64,000 nt of DNA from Cohnella lupini (GTDB taxonomy: Bacteria > Bacillota > Bacilli > Paenibacillales > Paenibacillaceae), in the NCBI RefSeq assembly GCF_003386205.1, contig NZ_QRDY01000001.1:248001-312000 (forward strand), given 5' to 3'. How positions within the stretch are numbered: the first letter of the stretch is position 1; each line of letters begins with the position of its first letter. This document shows positions 51,097 through 60,863 of this stretch, piece by piece. The translations under genes and the position numbers were made by a program. Below the pieces are notes generated by a model, which saw only the letters and a list, made by a program, of their open reading frames with translations, was not told the DNA's origin and did no database searches.

Positions 51097-52530
51097 ATGA
51101 TGCAACTGGAATCCTATCGGGGACGGCATGTTGTCGTACTCGGCTTGGCGAGGAGCGGCGTAGCCGCAGCCAAGTTGTTTCACGGCGTCGGAGCGGACGT
51201 GGTCGTCAATGACAAAAAAGAGCGCGAACAGTGCCCTGAAGCCGATGAACTGACGGCTTTGGGCATTTCTGTTGTGTGCGGACATCATCCTGACGGGCTA
51301 GTCACGGGCGAAACCGCATTGCTGGTCAAAAATCCGGGAATCCCGTATTCGGCGCCTCCGATCGTCGCCGCCCAGAAGCTTGGCGTTGAAGTGGTAAGCG
51401 AGGTGGAGGTCGCGGGGCAACTTTCCCCGGCGCCGATCATCGGCATAACGGGATCCAACGGCAAGACGACCACGACGACGTTGACGGGAGCGCTGTTGGA
51501 AGCTGCAGGGCTTAAGCCGCTAGTAGCGGGCAATATCGGGCGTCCGTTAAGCGAAGCGGCTGCGGAGATTTCCGCCGACGGTTGGCTGGTTGCCGAGCTG
51601 AGCAGCTTCCAGTTGAAAGGGACGTCCGAATTTCGTCCGCGCATAGCGTGTTTGCTTAACTTGGCCGAGACCCATCTGGATTACCATGGAACGATGGAGG
51701 ATTATGTCGGCTCCAAGGTGAAATTGTTCGACAATCAGACTTCAGAAGACGTAGCGATCTATAACGAGGATGACGAAACTTGCCGCAGGTTGGCGGAGAG
51801 CTTCAAGGGAATGAAAATGCCCTTCTCCGTTACCCGGCAATTGGCGCAAGGCGTGTTCGTGGATCCTCCGTATCCGGATATCAAGCCCGCCGAGGGCGAA
51901 CCTGTTCTGGAGCGATGGATTATTCATCGCGTCGAGGGGAAGCCGGATCAACGGATTATTCGAGCCGATGAGATAGGCATTCCAGGTCGCCACAATGTCG
52001 CGAACGCATTGGCCGCGATCGCGATCGCTCTCGCCGCAGGCGCGCGCCCGGATAGTCTAATCGAGCCGTTGCGGGATTTCCGCGGAGTGGAGCACCGTTT
52101 GGAATTCGTCGGAACGTTCGGAGGCGTTAAATTCTACAACGACTCCAAAGCGACGAATCCGATGGCGACGACGATGTCGATTCTCTCCTTGCCGGCGCCA
52201 TTGATACTTATCGCGGGCGGATTGGACCGCGGGTCTGATTACATGGAGCTATTGCCTGTTTTTCGAGATAGGCTTAAAGGTTTGGCCGCAATCGGGGAAA
52301 CGCGGGAGAAGTTCGGCCGCGTCGCCGCGCTTTCCGGTTTAGCAAGCGTGAAAATCGTCGAACCTGTAGAGGACGCCGAGCAAACGCTTCGCCGAGCCGT
52401 AGAGGAAGCCGCCGCCATGGCTGCGCCGGGAGATATCGTGCTTTTGTCTCCCGCATGCGCCAGTTGGGACATGTTCGCTTCTTATGAGGTAAGGGGTCGC
52501 ATTTTTAAGCAATCGGCGCATACGTTGTAG
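51097..52530 (+). CDS. murD: UDP-MurNAc-L-Ala--D-glutamate ligase
   Basis: Adds D-glutamate, the second residue of the stem peptide. The 477-residue Mur ligase has an N-terminal Rossmann motif (VVVLGLARSGVAAAKL), ATP loop [65 protein letters not shown], and LLSPACASWDMF near the end. ATG 51097 (or 51100) follows AAAAGGGGC; the in-frame ATG at 51061 is 12 codons earlier without a ribosome site. Confidence 0.96.
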   Translation: MMQLESYRGRHVVVLGLARSGVAAAKLFHGVGADVVVNDKKEREQCPEADELTALGISVVCGHHPDGLVTGETALLVKNPGIPYSAPPIVAAQKLGVEVVSEVEVAGQLSPAPIIGITGSNGKTTTTTLTGALLEAAGLKPLVAGNIGRPLSEAAAEISADGWLVAELSSFQLKGTSEFRPRIACLLNLAETHLDYHGTMEDYVGSKVKLFDNQTSEDVAIYNEDDETCRRLAESFKGMKMPFSVTRQLAQGVFVDPPYPDIKPAEGEPVLERWIIHRVEGKPDQRIIRADEIGIPGRHNVANALAAIAIALAAGARPDSLIEPLRDFRGVEHRLEFVGTFGGVKFYNDSKATNPMATTMSILSLPAPLILIAGGLDRGSDYMELLPVFRDRLKGLAAIGETREKFGRVAALSGLASVKIVEPVEDAEQTLRRAVEEAAAMAAPGDIVLLSPACASWDMFASYEVRGRIFKQSAHTL

Positions 52531-52575
52531 AAGGGGGCTCGTCCCCACTTTTACAAACCGCGAGGTGTCCGGTTC

Positions 52576-53673
52576 ATGGCCAAATCCCGTTCCGTTCCCG
52601 ATGCATGGATGATCGCCGCTACGCTTGGCATATTGGCCATTGGTATAGTGATGGTGTATAGCGCTAGTGCCGTTGCGGCTTTCCATGATTACGGGGATTC
52701 CTATTACTATGTGAAGCGGCAGCTGATATTCGCCTTGCTAGGCGTAGCCGCTATGTTCGTAACTATGAACGTAGAGTATACGTTCTGGCGCAAATGGGCG
52801 GTGCCTGCGTTGCTCGTTTGCTTCGGCATGCTGATAATCGTGCTCGTTCCGGGACTCGGCGTCGTTCGCGGCGGTGCCCGAAGCTGGCTCGGCATCGGCT
52901 CCTTCGGCATTCAGCCATCCGAATTTATGAAGCTGGCAATGGTTTTGTTCATAGCCAAGCTGCTTTCGGAGAGACAGAATCAAATCACTCAATTTTCGAA
53001 AGGTTTGCTTCCGCCTCTCGGAATTATCGGAGCCGCATTCGCCTTGATTATGCTGCAACCGGATTTAGGGACGGGAACCGTTATGATAGGCGCGTGCTTG
53101 CTCGCGATTTACGTAGCCGGAGCCAAACTCGCCCATTTAGGTGGATTGGCGTTGCTAGGCGTGTTAGGATTAGTAGGTCTTATAGCCGCTGCGCCTTATC
53201 GCCTACTGAGAATAACGGCTTTTCTCGATCCGTGGCAGGATCCGCTAGGAGCGGGATATCAGTCTATACAATCGCTCTATGCGATCGGACCAGGAGGGCT
53301 TGTCGGTCTCGGTCTCGGAATGAGTCGCCAGAAATATAATTATTTGCCGGAACCGCAAACCGATTTCATTTTTTCTATTTTAGCCGAGGAGCTCGGATTT
53401 ATCGGGGGTTCCCTGCTTATACTCTTATTCTTGCTGCTCATATGGAGAGGCATGAGAACTGCGATTACTCTCACCGATCCGTTCGGCAGCCTGCTTGCCA
53501 CCGGAATCGTCGGCATCTTCGCCGTACAGGTGCTGATTAATATCGGCGTCGTTATCGGCTTGTTACCTGTTACCGGAGTAACATTGCCGCTCGTGAGCTA
53601 TGGAGGCTCATCGTTGACCCTATTGCTTACCGCTCTTGGTATTTTACTTAATTTATCCCGTTATTCGAGGTGA
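52576..53673 (+). CDS. spoVE: SEDS family glycosyltransferase SpoVE (FtsW-like)
   Basis: A polytopic SEDS protein of 365 residues with about ten membrane segments. SEDS proteins polymerise glycan strands from lipid II together with a class B PBP. Signature regions are MVYSASAVAAF, GARSWLGIGSFGIQPSEFMKLAMV, LLQPDLGTGTVMIGA-like, LPEPQTDFIFSILAEELGFIGG, and LPLVSYGGSSL. In B. subtilis the gene in this place is spoVE, the cortex-specific partner of SpoVD, and vegetative FtsW is encoded elsewhere. Here it could serve sporulation, division, or both. GAGGTG precedes ATG 52576. Confidence 0.93.
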   Translation: MAKSRSVPDAWMIAATLGILAIGIVMVYSASAVAAFHDYGDSYYYVKRQLIFALLGVAAMFVTMNVEYTFWRKWAVPALLVCFGMLIIVLVPGLGVVRGGARSWLGIGSFGIQPSEFMKLAMVLFIAKLLSERQNQITQFSKGLLPPLGIIGAAFALIMLQPDLGTGTVMIGACLLAIYVAGAKLAHLGGLALLGVLGLVGLIAAAPYRLLRITAFLDPWQDPLGAGYQSIQSLYAIGPGGLVGLGLGMSRQKYNYLPEPQTDFIFSILAEELGFIGGSLLILLFLLLIWRGMRTAITLTDPFGSLLATGIVGIFAVQVLINIGVVIGLLPVTGVTLPLVSYGGSSLTLLLTALGILLNLSRYSR

Positions 53674-53678
53674 CGTTC

Positions 53679-54788
53679 ATGCGTGTCGTGTTAACCGGAG
53701 GAGGTACGGGGGGGCACATATACCCCGCGCTGGCCATTGGCCGTGAAGTAGCGGAAAAACAGCCCGGATCGGCTTTGCTCTATATCGGAACGACCCGCGG
53801 ATTGGAGAGCCGAATCGTTCCGGAGCAAGGCATCGCGTTCGAAGACATTACGATCACCGGTTTCCGGCGTTCACTATCCTGGGATAATGTCCGGACCGTA
53901 ATGCGTTTCGTACAAGGCGTGCGCCGCTCCAAACAATTACTTAGAAAATTCAAGCCGGATATCGTCGTCGGAACGGGGGGATACGTATGCGGACCCGTCG
54001 TCTATGCCGCATCCAAGCTCGGCATTCCCACGCTAATACACGAACAGAACGTGATTCCGGGTCTTACCAATAAATTTCTTAGCCGCTATGTGGACGGCGT
54101 AGCCGTTAGCTTCGCGGAATCCGCGGCTCTATTCAATAAATGCCCCGACGTTGTGTACGCGGGCAATCCATGCGCGACGAGAGTCCTTCAGGCGAATAGA
54201 AGCAAGGGCTTCGAATCGCTGGGGCTGCCGGCGGAAACGCCGTTCGTGCTCACAGTGGGAGGCAGCGGAGGAGCTAAGGCTCTTAACGACGCCATCGAAC
54301 GGATGGTACCGTTGCTAGGTAAGTTGCCGAACGCTCATTTCGTATTCGTAACCGGCGAGAGATTCTATCAAACTACGGAAGCGGCGATCAAGAAGCTGCT
54401 TCCGGAAGGGCGCCACAACGTTCATGTGTATCCTTATCTTCACAACATGCCCGAGGTTCTGGCCGCGACCACGTTATTCATCGGACGGGCGGGAGCTTCG
54501 TTCTTGGCGGAGATTACCGCGCTTGGCATTCCTTCTATTCTTATTCCTTCGCCTAACGTGACGAATAACCATCAAGAAGCGAACGCAAGGAGTCTAATGG
54601 ACGCGGGCGCCGCGAAGATGATCTTGGAGCGCGACTTAACGGGCGAAGTGCTCTTCGGCGCGATCAGCGACATCATGGGCGAAGCCGCGCAGAGAAAGTC
54701 CATGGCGCAAGCCTCGCGCGGGTTAGGAATGCCCAACGCGGCAGGTACGATCTATAATCAAATCATCAGAATAATACGAAAAAGATAA
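53679..54788 (+). CDS. murG: undecaprenyldiphospho-muramoylpentapeptide beta-N-acetylglucosaminyltransferase
   Basis: A peripheral membrane enzyme that converts lipid I to lipid II. The 369-residue GT-B glycosyltransferase has VVLTGGGTGGHIYPALAIG at the N-terminus, VVGTGGYVCGPVVYAA, LIHEQNVIPGLTNKFLS, VGGSGGAKALND and FIGRAGASFLAEI. ATG 53679 follows GAGGTGA, which contains the stop of spoVE. The 155-bp spacer to murB shows no clear terminator. Confidence 0.97.
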   Translation: MRVVLTGGGTGGHIYPALAIGREVAEKQPGSALLYIGTTRGLESRIVPEQGIAFEDITITGFRRSLSWDNVRTVMRFVQGVRRSKQLLRKFKPDIVVGTGGYVCGPVVYAASKLGIPTLIHEQNVIPGLTNKFLSRYVDGVAVSFAESAALFNKCPDVVYAGNPCATRVLQANRSKGFESLGLPAETPFVLTVGGSGGAKALNDAIERMVPLLGKLPNAHFVFVTGERFYQTTEAAIKKLLPEGRHNVHVYPYLHNMPEVLAATTLFIGRAGASFLAEITALGIPSILIPSPNVTNNHQEANARSLMDAGAAKMILERDLTGEVLFGAISDIMGEAAQRKSMAQASRGLGMPNAAGTIYNQIIRIIRKR

Positions 54789-54943
54789 TTATCTCGTCTT
54801 TCGCGAGCGGCTTGCAATTAGGCGTTTGTCACCACCCCCGCCCAGTCGTCATAAGATACAGCGTGATCGTGACTGCTGAACACGAAGGCAACGGTAACGA
54901 CGGTAACGTGCAGCCCTGAAGGACTTGTAAGGAGGATAACGCC

Positions 54944-55849
54944 ATGCATAAGTTAGTCGCTGAGCTGGAACAAGCGAAAGTCGGCATCGTGCGGATGAAC
55001 GAACCGCTTGCCGGATACACGACTTGGAAAATCGGGGGTCCCGCGGACATTTTTATCATCCCGGGAACCGAAGAGGAGCTCGCAACGGCTTTGCAGCTTT
55101 TGCATCGCCATGGCATTCCGTGGTGCGTGTTAGGCAGAGGGTCCAATACTCTGGTGTCCGATAAAGGGGTAAGAGGAGCCGTCATTAGGTTGGGCGACGG
55201 TTTCGATAATGTACGATTTGAAGACGAAACGGTGTCGGCAGGCGCATCGTATTCGTTCATCAAGCTGTCGGTCATGACGGGCAAAGAAGGGCTTACCGGT
55301 CTGGAATTCGCGGGAGGAATCCCCGGAACGGTAGGCGGAGCCGTATACATGAATGCCGGTGCCCATAGTTCGGACATTTCGCGTATCTTACAGTCAGCCG
55401 ACATCGTCTGGGAAGACGGAAGTCGGGCCGTATTTGGGAATGAAGAGATGCAATTCTCGTATCGCCATTCTATTCTGCACGAACGGCGGGGAATCGTTAC
55501 CGGCGCGGCTTTCCGTCTCGCTGTCGGAGACCGCAAGGAGATCGCCGCGGCGATGGCTTCTTACAAAGATCGCCGACGTCGGACCCAACCGTTGCAGAGC
55601 GCGACCGCGGGAAGTGTTTTCCGTAATCCCCCGAACGATCATGCCGCTAGGCTGATCGAAGCGGCCGGATTGAAGGGGTTGCGAGAAGGAGCGGCTGAAA
55701 TTTCCCAAGTGCATGCCAACTTTATCGTCAATCAAGGCGGCGCCAGTGCTGAGGACGTGCTCACCCTCATGCAACGAGTTCAGCTTACAATCGAACGAAC
55801 AAATGGAGTCCTACTCGTACCTGAGGTACTCTTGTTGGGTGAGCGGTAA
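54944..55849 (+). CDS. murB: UDP-N-acetylmuramate dehydrogenase
   Basis: A FAD- and NADPH-dependent enzyme that reduces UDP-GlcNAc-enolpyruvate to UDP-MurNAc. The 301-residue type II MurB shows TTWKIGGPADIFIIP, LGRGSNTLVSDKGVRG, GLEFAGGIPGTVGGAVYMNAG, the Tyr region YRHSILHERRGIV, and TAGSVFRNPPNDHAARLIEAAGLKG. AAGGAGGAT precedes ATG 54944. It lies between murG and murA as in the B. subtilis cluster, except that murA is elsewhere in B. subtilis. Confidence 0.97.
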   Translation: MHKLVAELEQAKVGIVRMNEPLAGYTTWKIGGPADIFIIPGTEEELATALQLLHRHGIPWCVLGRGSNTLVSDKGVRGAVIRLGDGFDNVRFEDETVSAGASYSFIKLSVMTGKEGLTGLEFAGGIPGTVGGAVYMNAGAHSSDISRILQSADIVWEDGSRAVFGNEEMQFSYRHSILHERRGIVTGAAFRLAVGDRKEIAAAMASYKDRRRRTQPLQSATAGSVFRNPPNDHAARLIEAAGLKGLREGAAEISQVHANFIVNQGGASAEDVLTLMQRVQLTIERTNGVLLVPEVLLLGER

Positions 55850-55865
55850 CCCGGAGGTGAAACCC

Positions 55866-57140
55866 TTGGACAATTTGGTGATTGAAGGCGGGCACCCGCT
55901 TTCGGGCACCATTCGTATCCACGGAGCCAAAAATGCCGCTTTGCCGATTTTGGCCGCTAGCTTGCTCGCGGAAGGAACAGTGACGATCCGCAACGTGCCC
56001 CGGCTGCTGGACATCGAAGTCATGCTGGACATTTTGCGGGATCTCGGGTGCAAAGCCCGGCATCAGGATACGGTGGTGACCGTTGAAACGGCAATCGCGA
56101 CATCCTCTCACATTCCGGAGACGCTGATGCGTAAAATGCGTTCTTCGGTGTTCTTGATGGGGCCGCTTCTCGCTCGTTTCGGAGAAGTGCAGCTCTATCA
56201 GCCTGGAGGATGCGCCATCGGTGAAAGAAAGATAGACTTGCATTTGCGAGGTCTTGCGGCTCTCGGTGCGAAAATAGAAGAGAAGGGCAGCAGAATCGTC
56301 TGTTCCGCCCGCAGGCTTAAAGGGGCCGAGATCAGCTTGGATTTTCCAAGCGTCGGCGCCACGGAGAACATTATGATGGCGGCCGTTCTGGCTCAGGGTA
56401 GAACAACGATTATCGGTGCTGCCAGGGAACCTGAAATATTGGATCTGCAACAATTCCTGAATCAAATGGGCGCGCGAGTTACGGGGGCAGGTACGGATAC
56501 GCTAACGATCGATGGCGTGGACTCCCTGTACGGCTGCGATTTCGAAGTGATTCCCGACCGGATCGTAACCGGTACCGTGATGGTCGCTGCCGCGGCTACG
56601 CGAGGAGAAGTCACTCTCGAGAATACGCAGCCAGGCCAACTTACTTCGCTTATCCACGTCCTTCGCCGTGCAGGTGTTCAAATCGAGGTCGGCAATGATA
56701 TAATGAGAGTCGGTGCATTCAAGCGCCCTACTGCGGTTGATCGCATCGTAACCTCGCCTTATCCTGCTTTTCCTACCGACCTTCAGGCGCAAGTCATGAC
56801 TTTGCTAGCTTTGGCGGACGGTGTAAGCGTGATGAAGGAAACGATATTCGAAGGTCGATTTAAGCATGTGGACGAATTGTGCCGCATGGGGGCCGACATT
56901 CGGGTTGATTTAAACAACGCGTTTATCCGCGGAGTGCCTCAGCTATATGGAGCGACGGTTGAAGCGACCGATTTGCGGGCCGGGGCCGCGCTCGTAATTG
57001 CGGGTTTGGCGGCACAGGGCCGTACCGTAGTCGAGCAGGTCCATCATATCGACCGCGGCTACGATCGGATAGAAGAGATGTTCCGGCAGATTGGCGGCAA
57101 CATCATCCGCGAAGTTCACAAAAGCAAGGTTTACAGTTAA
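55866..57140 (+). CDS. murA: UDP-N-acetylglucosamine 1-carboxyvinyltransferase
   Basis: First committed step of peptidoglycan synthesis: transfer of enolpyruvate from PEP to UDP-GlcNAc. It has 424 residues. Lys22-Asn23 lie in HGAKNAALPI, and catalytic Cys116 in QPGGCAIGERKIDLH, so it should be fosfomycin-sensitive in principle. TTG 55866 follows CCGGAGGTGA; longer frames starting at 55713 overlap murB. Its placement here, next to murB, brings the first two steps of the pathway together. A terminator follows. Confidence 0.97.
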   Translation: MDNLVIEGGHPLSGTIRIHGAKNAALPILAASLLAEGTVTIRNVPRLLDIEVMLDILRDLGCKARHQDTVVTVETAIATSSHIPETLMRKMRSSVFLMGPLLARFGEVQLYQPGGCAIGERKIDLHLRGLAALGAKIEEKGSRIVCSARRLKGAEISLDFPSVGATENIMMAAVLAQGRTTIIGAAREPEILDLQQFLNQMGARVTGAGTDTLTIDGVDSLYGCDFEVIPDRIVTGTVMVAAAATRGEVTLENTQPGQLTSLIHVLRRAGVQIEVGNDIMRVGAFKRPTAVDRIVTSPYPAFPTDLQAQVMTLLALADGVSVMKETIFEGRFKHVDELCRMGADIRVDLNNAFIRGVPQLYGATVEATDLRAGAALVIAGLAAQGRTVVEQVHHIDRGYDRIEEMFRQIGGNIIREVHKSKVYS

Positions 57141-57150
57141 TGGTGAAGCG

Positions 57151-57192
57151 TTCCCCGCCGCAGAAGCCTTCTTCCGCGCGGGGGATTTTTAT
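57151..57192 (+). terminator. intrinsic terminator of murA
   Basis: TTCCCCGCCGCAGAAG pairs with CTTCTTCCGCGCGGGGGA (small bulges) around a 2-3 base loop, followed by TTTTTAT. Confidence 0.8.
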
Positions 57193-57260
57193 GATGAATA
57201 TGGGACAAGCTCGCCGAAAACTTTCAGATACCGAAGATATGGAAGGAAGGGGGAGGCGGA

Positions 57261-58046
57261 ATGACCGAACGAATCCCCGCGTTGAAACGCGAGGCAGTAA
57301 TGCCTAAGACTCGCCGCGGGAAAAAGATTCTGAGATTATTGATCGCGCTTTTCGCGATTGTGCTTATCGTGTTGTTCTTCCGTTCCCCTTTGTCCGAAAT
57401 ATCGGATATCGAGGTGACGGGGATGAATTACTTAAGCAAAGAGGAAGTGTTGAAAGAGCTTGGAGTAGCTCCGGGGGATTCATTCTTCGTTCCTAGCATC
57501 GGGAAGCTCACGAAGAGAATGGGCAATCTTAAACCGCTCGAAAGCGTTAAGATCGTCAAGAAATTTCCGGGCTTGCTTAGCGTGCAAGTGAAGGAGTATC
57601 CGCAAGTCGCCGTACAACTGGCCGAAGACGGACGGATGCTAGCAACGCTATCGAATGGATTAACTTTGCCGATACCTGAAGGAGACCCCGTCGACAAGCC
57701 GATTCTATCTAACTGGAAGCCCGATGATCCTAATTTAGTCGCTCTTTGCCGCGCTTTGAGCGGCTTGCCGCCATATCTTCTGGCAGATTTATCCGAAATC
57801 CATCCGGATCCGTCTATTTCTTATCCGAATAGAATTAAACTTTTCACACGATCGCGGTTTGAAGTCGTCACGACGGTGCAATTGCTGGCGGAAAAAATCC
57901 CATTTCTAAGCGATATCGTGCAAAATCGGGAGCCAGGAAAGATAATTATGTTGGAAGTGGACACTTATTTGCCGTATTCGGCAGAAAATGTTACAGACGC
58001 GGCGCGGGAAGCCGATAAAGTTAAGGAAAAGGACTCTACTCAATAA
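57261..58046 (+). CDS. divIB: cell division protein DivIB/FtsQ
   Basis: A 261-residue bitopic divisome protein: a basic cytoplasmic part, a membrane segment (ILRLLIALFAIVLIVLFF), a POTRA domain (about 48-118, SEISDIEVTGMNYLSKEEVLKEL), then the FtsQ domain (VKIVKKFPGLLSVQVKEYPQVAVQL). It acts with FtsL and DivIC to control septal synthesis. GGGGGAGG precedes ATG 57261. It is separated from murA by a terminator, so it should have its own promoter, not evident in the short spacer. Confidence 0.93.
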   Translation: MTERIPALKREAVMPKTRRGKKILRLLIALFAIVLIVLFFRSPLSEISDIEVTGMNYLSKEEVLKELGVAPGDSFFVPSIGKLTKRMGNLKPLESVKIVKKFPGLLSVQVKEYPQVAVQLAEDGRMLATLSNGLTLPIPEGDPVDKPILSNWKPDDPNLVALCRALSGLPPYLLADLSEIHPDPSISYPNRIKLFTRSRFEVVTTVQLLAEKIPFLSDIVQNREPGKIIMLEVDTYLPYSAENVTDAAREADKVKEKDSTQ

Positions 58047-58145
58047 ACAAAAAGAATGCTAGAATTTCATTTATGGGTGGAATGGGTAATAGATTTAGTT
58101 GCCTTCGAACATCCTTTATGAGCAACTAAAAAAATTGTAGAAAAA

Positions 58146-58174
58146 AGAGGGAAAACCTCGTGGATGTGGAATAA
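58146..58174 (+). promoter_or_regulatory. sigma-H-type promoter of ftsAZ
   Basis: AGAGGGAAA (58146-58154; consensus RNAGGAWWW, one mismatch), 11 bp, then GTGGAATAA (58166-58174; RNNGAATWW, perfect). In B. subtilis ftsAZ has a sigma-H promoter that boosts FtsZ at the start of sporulation. Confidence 0.6.
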
Positions 58175-58233
58175 GTAGAAGAAGCATCCCTTGTACGCAG
58201 CCACTTTCATCGATCTACGGGAGGTGCCACCGG

Positions 58234-59481
58234 TTGAGCAACAATGACCTCATCGTCAGCCTGGATATTGGAACATCGAAAATTCGGGTGATTATCGGGG
58301 AGATCAGCAACGGGGCCATTAACATCATTGGTGTAGGATCTGCAGATTCCGATGGAATCCGCAAAGGCGCCATTGTAGATATTGACCAAACCGTGCAGTC
58401 CATTCGTAATGCCGTCGATCATGCGGAACGCATGGTCGGTATTGGAATTAGCGAGGTTTACGTCGGGATTTCCGGCAATCATATCGCATTGCAGAGTAAT
58501 CACGGAGTCGTCGCCGTTTCCAATGAAGATCGGGAGATTGGCGAAGAAGATATCGAACGTGTTTTGCAAGCTGCGAAAGTGGTTGCCTTACCGCCTGAAC
58601 GGGAAATCATTGGACTTGTTCCCAAGCAGTTTTTAGTTGACGGGCTGGCGGATATTCAAGATCCGCGCGGCATGATTGGCGTTCGTCTCGAAGTCGAATG
58701 CACGATTATTACAGGAACCAAAGCAGCGGTACATAACTTGATGAGATGCGTAGAGAAAGCAGGTCTGCGTATTTCCGGCCTTATCTTGATGTCTCTGGCA
58801 TCGGGCATGATGGCTTTAACCAAAGACGAGAAGCAAATGGGTACGGTCCTTGCCGATATCGGCGCGGGCTCTACGACACTTGCCATCTTCGAAGGCGGAA
58901 GCCTCGCGGCCGTTTCGACGCTTCCGATCGGCGGAGATTATGTGACAAGCGATATTTGTTACGGACTCAAAACCCAAACGGAGCACGCGGAGAAGATCAA
59001 GCTCAAGTATGGGTGCGCCCGTACCGAGGATGCCGCGGAGGATCAGAAGTTCAAGGTTATGAGAGTCGGAAGCAATATGGAGAAAGAATTCTCCCAATTG
59101 GATCTGTCGAACATAATCGAGCCCCGCATGCAAGAGATTTTCCAGATGATCCGGCAAGAAGTGAAAAGACTGGGTTACCAAGACAAAATTAACGGATATG
59201 TGCTGACTGGCGGTTCCGTCTCATTGCCTAGCGTGCTTCCGTTGGCGCAGATTGAACTGGAATCCAATGTGAGAATCGCTGTGCCGGATTATATAGGCGT
59301 TAGGGATCCTTCTTTCAGCAGCGGCGTCGGTATGATCCAGTATGTAACGAAATATGTTCGAACACGCGGCGCGGTTGGAACCAAGCGCACCCCGAAAGCG
59401 AAAGTTTCGGGAGGCGCAACTACAGGGTCCAAGCCTGGCATTGTTGAATGGTTCAAAAACATGTTCAAGGAATTTATCTAA
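58234..59481 (+). CDS. ftsA: cell division protein FtsA
   Basis: An actin-like ATPase that tethers FtsZ to the membrane. The 415-residue protein shows the phosphate-1 motif SLDIGTSKIRVIIGE, the 1C subdomain region, ADIGAGSTTLAIFEGG, YVLTGGSVSLPSV, and a C-terminal amphipathic helix (VEWFKNMFKEFI) for membrane binding. TTG 58234 follows GGGAGGTG by seven bases. ftsZ follows after 52 bp. Confidence 0.97.
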   Translation: MSNNDLIVSLDIGTSKIRVIIGEISNGAINIIGVGSADSDGIRKGAIVDIDQTVQSIRNAVDHAERMVGIGISEVYVGISGNHIALQSNHGVVAVSNEDREIGEEDIERVLQAAKVVALPPEREIIGLVPKQFLVDGLADIQDPRGMIGVRLEVECTIITGTKAAVHNLMRCVEKAGLRISGLILMSLASGMMALTKDEKQMGTVLADIGAGSTTLAIFEGGSLAAVSTLPIGGDYVTSDICYGLKTQTEHAEKIKLKYGCARTEDAAEDQKFKVMRVGSNMEKEFSQLDLSNIIEPRMQEIFQMIRQEVKRLGYQDKINGYVLTGGSVSLPSVLPLAQIELESNVRIAVPDYIGVRDPSFSSGVGMIQYVTKYVRTRGAVGTKRTPKAKVSGGATTGSKPGIVEWFKNMFKEFI

Positions 59482-59533
59482 GCCGCCGCTTACAAGGAAC
59501 CATTCAAGCGAAGCAAGGAGGAGTTAGCAAATT

Positions 59534-60670
59534 ATGTTGGAGTTTGATTTTGAAATGGAACCACTCGCAAAAATCAAAGTCATCGGAGTCGGTGGCGGCG
59601 GCAGCAATGCTGTAAACCGCATGATCGAGAACGGTGTTAAAGGCGTCGAATTTATTACCGTTAACACGGATGCGCAAGCATTGCATTTAACGAAATCCGA
59701 ACAGAAGCTGCAAATCGGGGATAAGCTTACCAGAGGTCTGGGAGCCGGTGCTAACCCGGATGTGGGTAAAAAAGCTGCCGAAGAGTCTCGCGAATTTATT
59801 ACGAATACTCTTCGTTCGGCGGATATGGTATTCGTGACGGCGGGAATGGGCGGCGGTACTGGAACAGGCGCTGCTCCCGTAATCGCAGAACTGGCAAAAG
59901 AATGCGGAGCATTGACCGTTGGCGTAGTCACTCGTCCCTTTACGTTCGAAGGACGCAAACGGTCTGCGCAAGCGGAACTGGGTATTGAAGCCTTAAAAGA
60001 AAAAGTGGATACTCTTATCGTCATCCCCAATGATCGACTGTTGGAGATCGTTGATAAGAAAACGCCTATGCTTGAAGCTTTTCGCGAAGCTGATAATGTT
60101 CTGCGTCAAGCCGTACAAGGCATTTCCGATCTTATCGCCGTACCGGGATTGATTAACCTTGACTTCGCGGACGTTAAGACTATTATGTCGGAACGCGGTT
60201 CTGCCTTGATGGGAATCGGAATGGCATCGGGCGAGAATCGTGCAATGGAAGCTGCTCGCAAAGCAATTATGAGTCCGTTGCTAGAAACTTCAATAGAAGG
60301 CGCGCGCGGCGTCATCATGAATATTACGGGCGGCTCCAACTTATCCTTGTATGAAGTCAACGAAGCTGCGGAAATCGTTATTTCAGCATCGGATCCGGAA
60401 GTGAATATGATTTTCGGGGCTATCATCGACGATAATTTGAAAGACGAGATTAAAGTGACCGTAATCGCTACGGGATTCGAGCACAAAGGTCCTTCTCGTC
60501 GTCCTGCTGCTCCCGCTAATCCCCAAGTTCAGCCTATAACTGAAACTACTACTAACGCTAACGAGACGCGTCAAACGGGAAACCTTAGACCGTTCGGTAA
60601 TCAGAGCTTGTCTAGCGATCAGTTGGATATTCCGGCATTTTTACGGAACCGTCCTCGCGGAGACCGCTAA
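59534..60670 (+). CDS. ftsZ: cell division protein FtsZ
   Basis: The tubulin-like GTPase that forms the Z ring, 378 residues. It has [14 protein letters not shown] near residue 20, the tubulin signature GGGTGTG at 106-112, NTDAQAL, and FADVKTIM. A variable linker is followed by the conserved C-terminal peptide [12 protein letters not shown], which binds FtsA, SepF and others. AAGGAGGAG lies upstream of ATG 59534. A strong terminator closes the dcw cluster. Confidence 0.98.
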   Translation: MLEFDFEMEPLAKIKVIGVGGGGSNAVNRMIENGVKGVEFITVNTDAQALHLTKSEQKLQIGDKLTRGLGAGANPDVGKKAAEESREFITNTLRSADMVFVTAGMGGGTGTGAAPVIAELAKECGALTVGVVTRPFTFEGRKRSAQAELGIEALKEKVDTLIVIPNDRLLEIVDKKTPMLEAFREADNVLRQAVQGISDLIAVPGLINLDFADVKTIMSERGSALMGIGMASGENRAMEAARKAIMSPLLETSIEGARGVIMNITGGSNLSLYEVNEAAEIVISASDPEVNMIFGAIIDDNLKDEIKVTVIATGFEHKGPSRRPAAPANPQVQPITETTTNANETRQTGNLRPFGNQSLSSDQLDIPAFLRNRPRGDR

Positions 60671-60697
60671 TCTCTATTAAATAACGTTCTACTAAAG

Positions 60698-60732
60698 CTC
60701 CGGCTTCCACATTTGTGGACCGGAGTTTTTTT
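60698..60732 (+). terminator. intrinsic terminator of ftsZ
   Basis: CTCCGG/CCGGAG with inner CCAC/GTGG pairs and an ATTT loop, followed by seven T. Confidence 0.9.
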
Positions 60733-60765
60733 ATCGACAAAAAAAGGCCTTGAAGGCCGGCAAGA

Positions 60766-60799
60766 TTAGACAGACACCGAATTTGAAAGCGATTATACT
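60766..60799 (+). promoter_or_regulatory. candidate Spo0A-dependent spoIIG promoter
   Basis: TATACT (60794-60799) is preceded by TTAGAC (60766-60771) at a wide 22-bp spacing, the unusual spacing known for the B. subtilis spoIIG promoter. A 7-of-8 match to the 0A box (TTGTCGAT on the minus strand, 60733-60740) lies upstream. Confidence 0.5.
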
Positions 60800-60863
60800 T
60801 GGTTCATCCATCCCGGCAGGTTCATAAATGAATGATTCCGGGGATATTGGATGGGGGCTTCCC

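Noticed and set aside
54880..54910. GGTAACG short direct repeats before murB
   Set aside because: Two short copies only, with no clear spacing or dyad; not distinguishable from chance.
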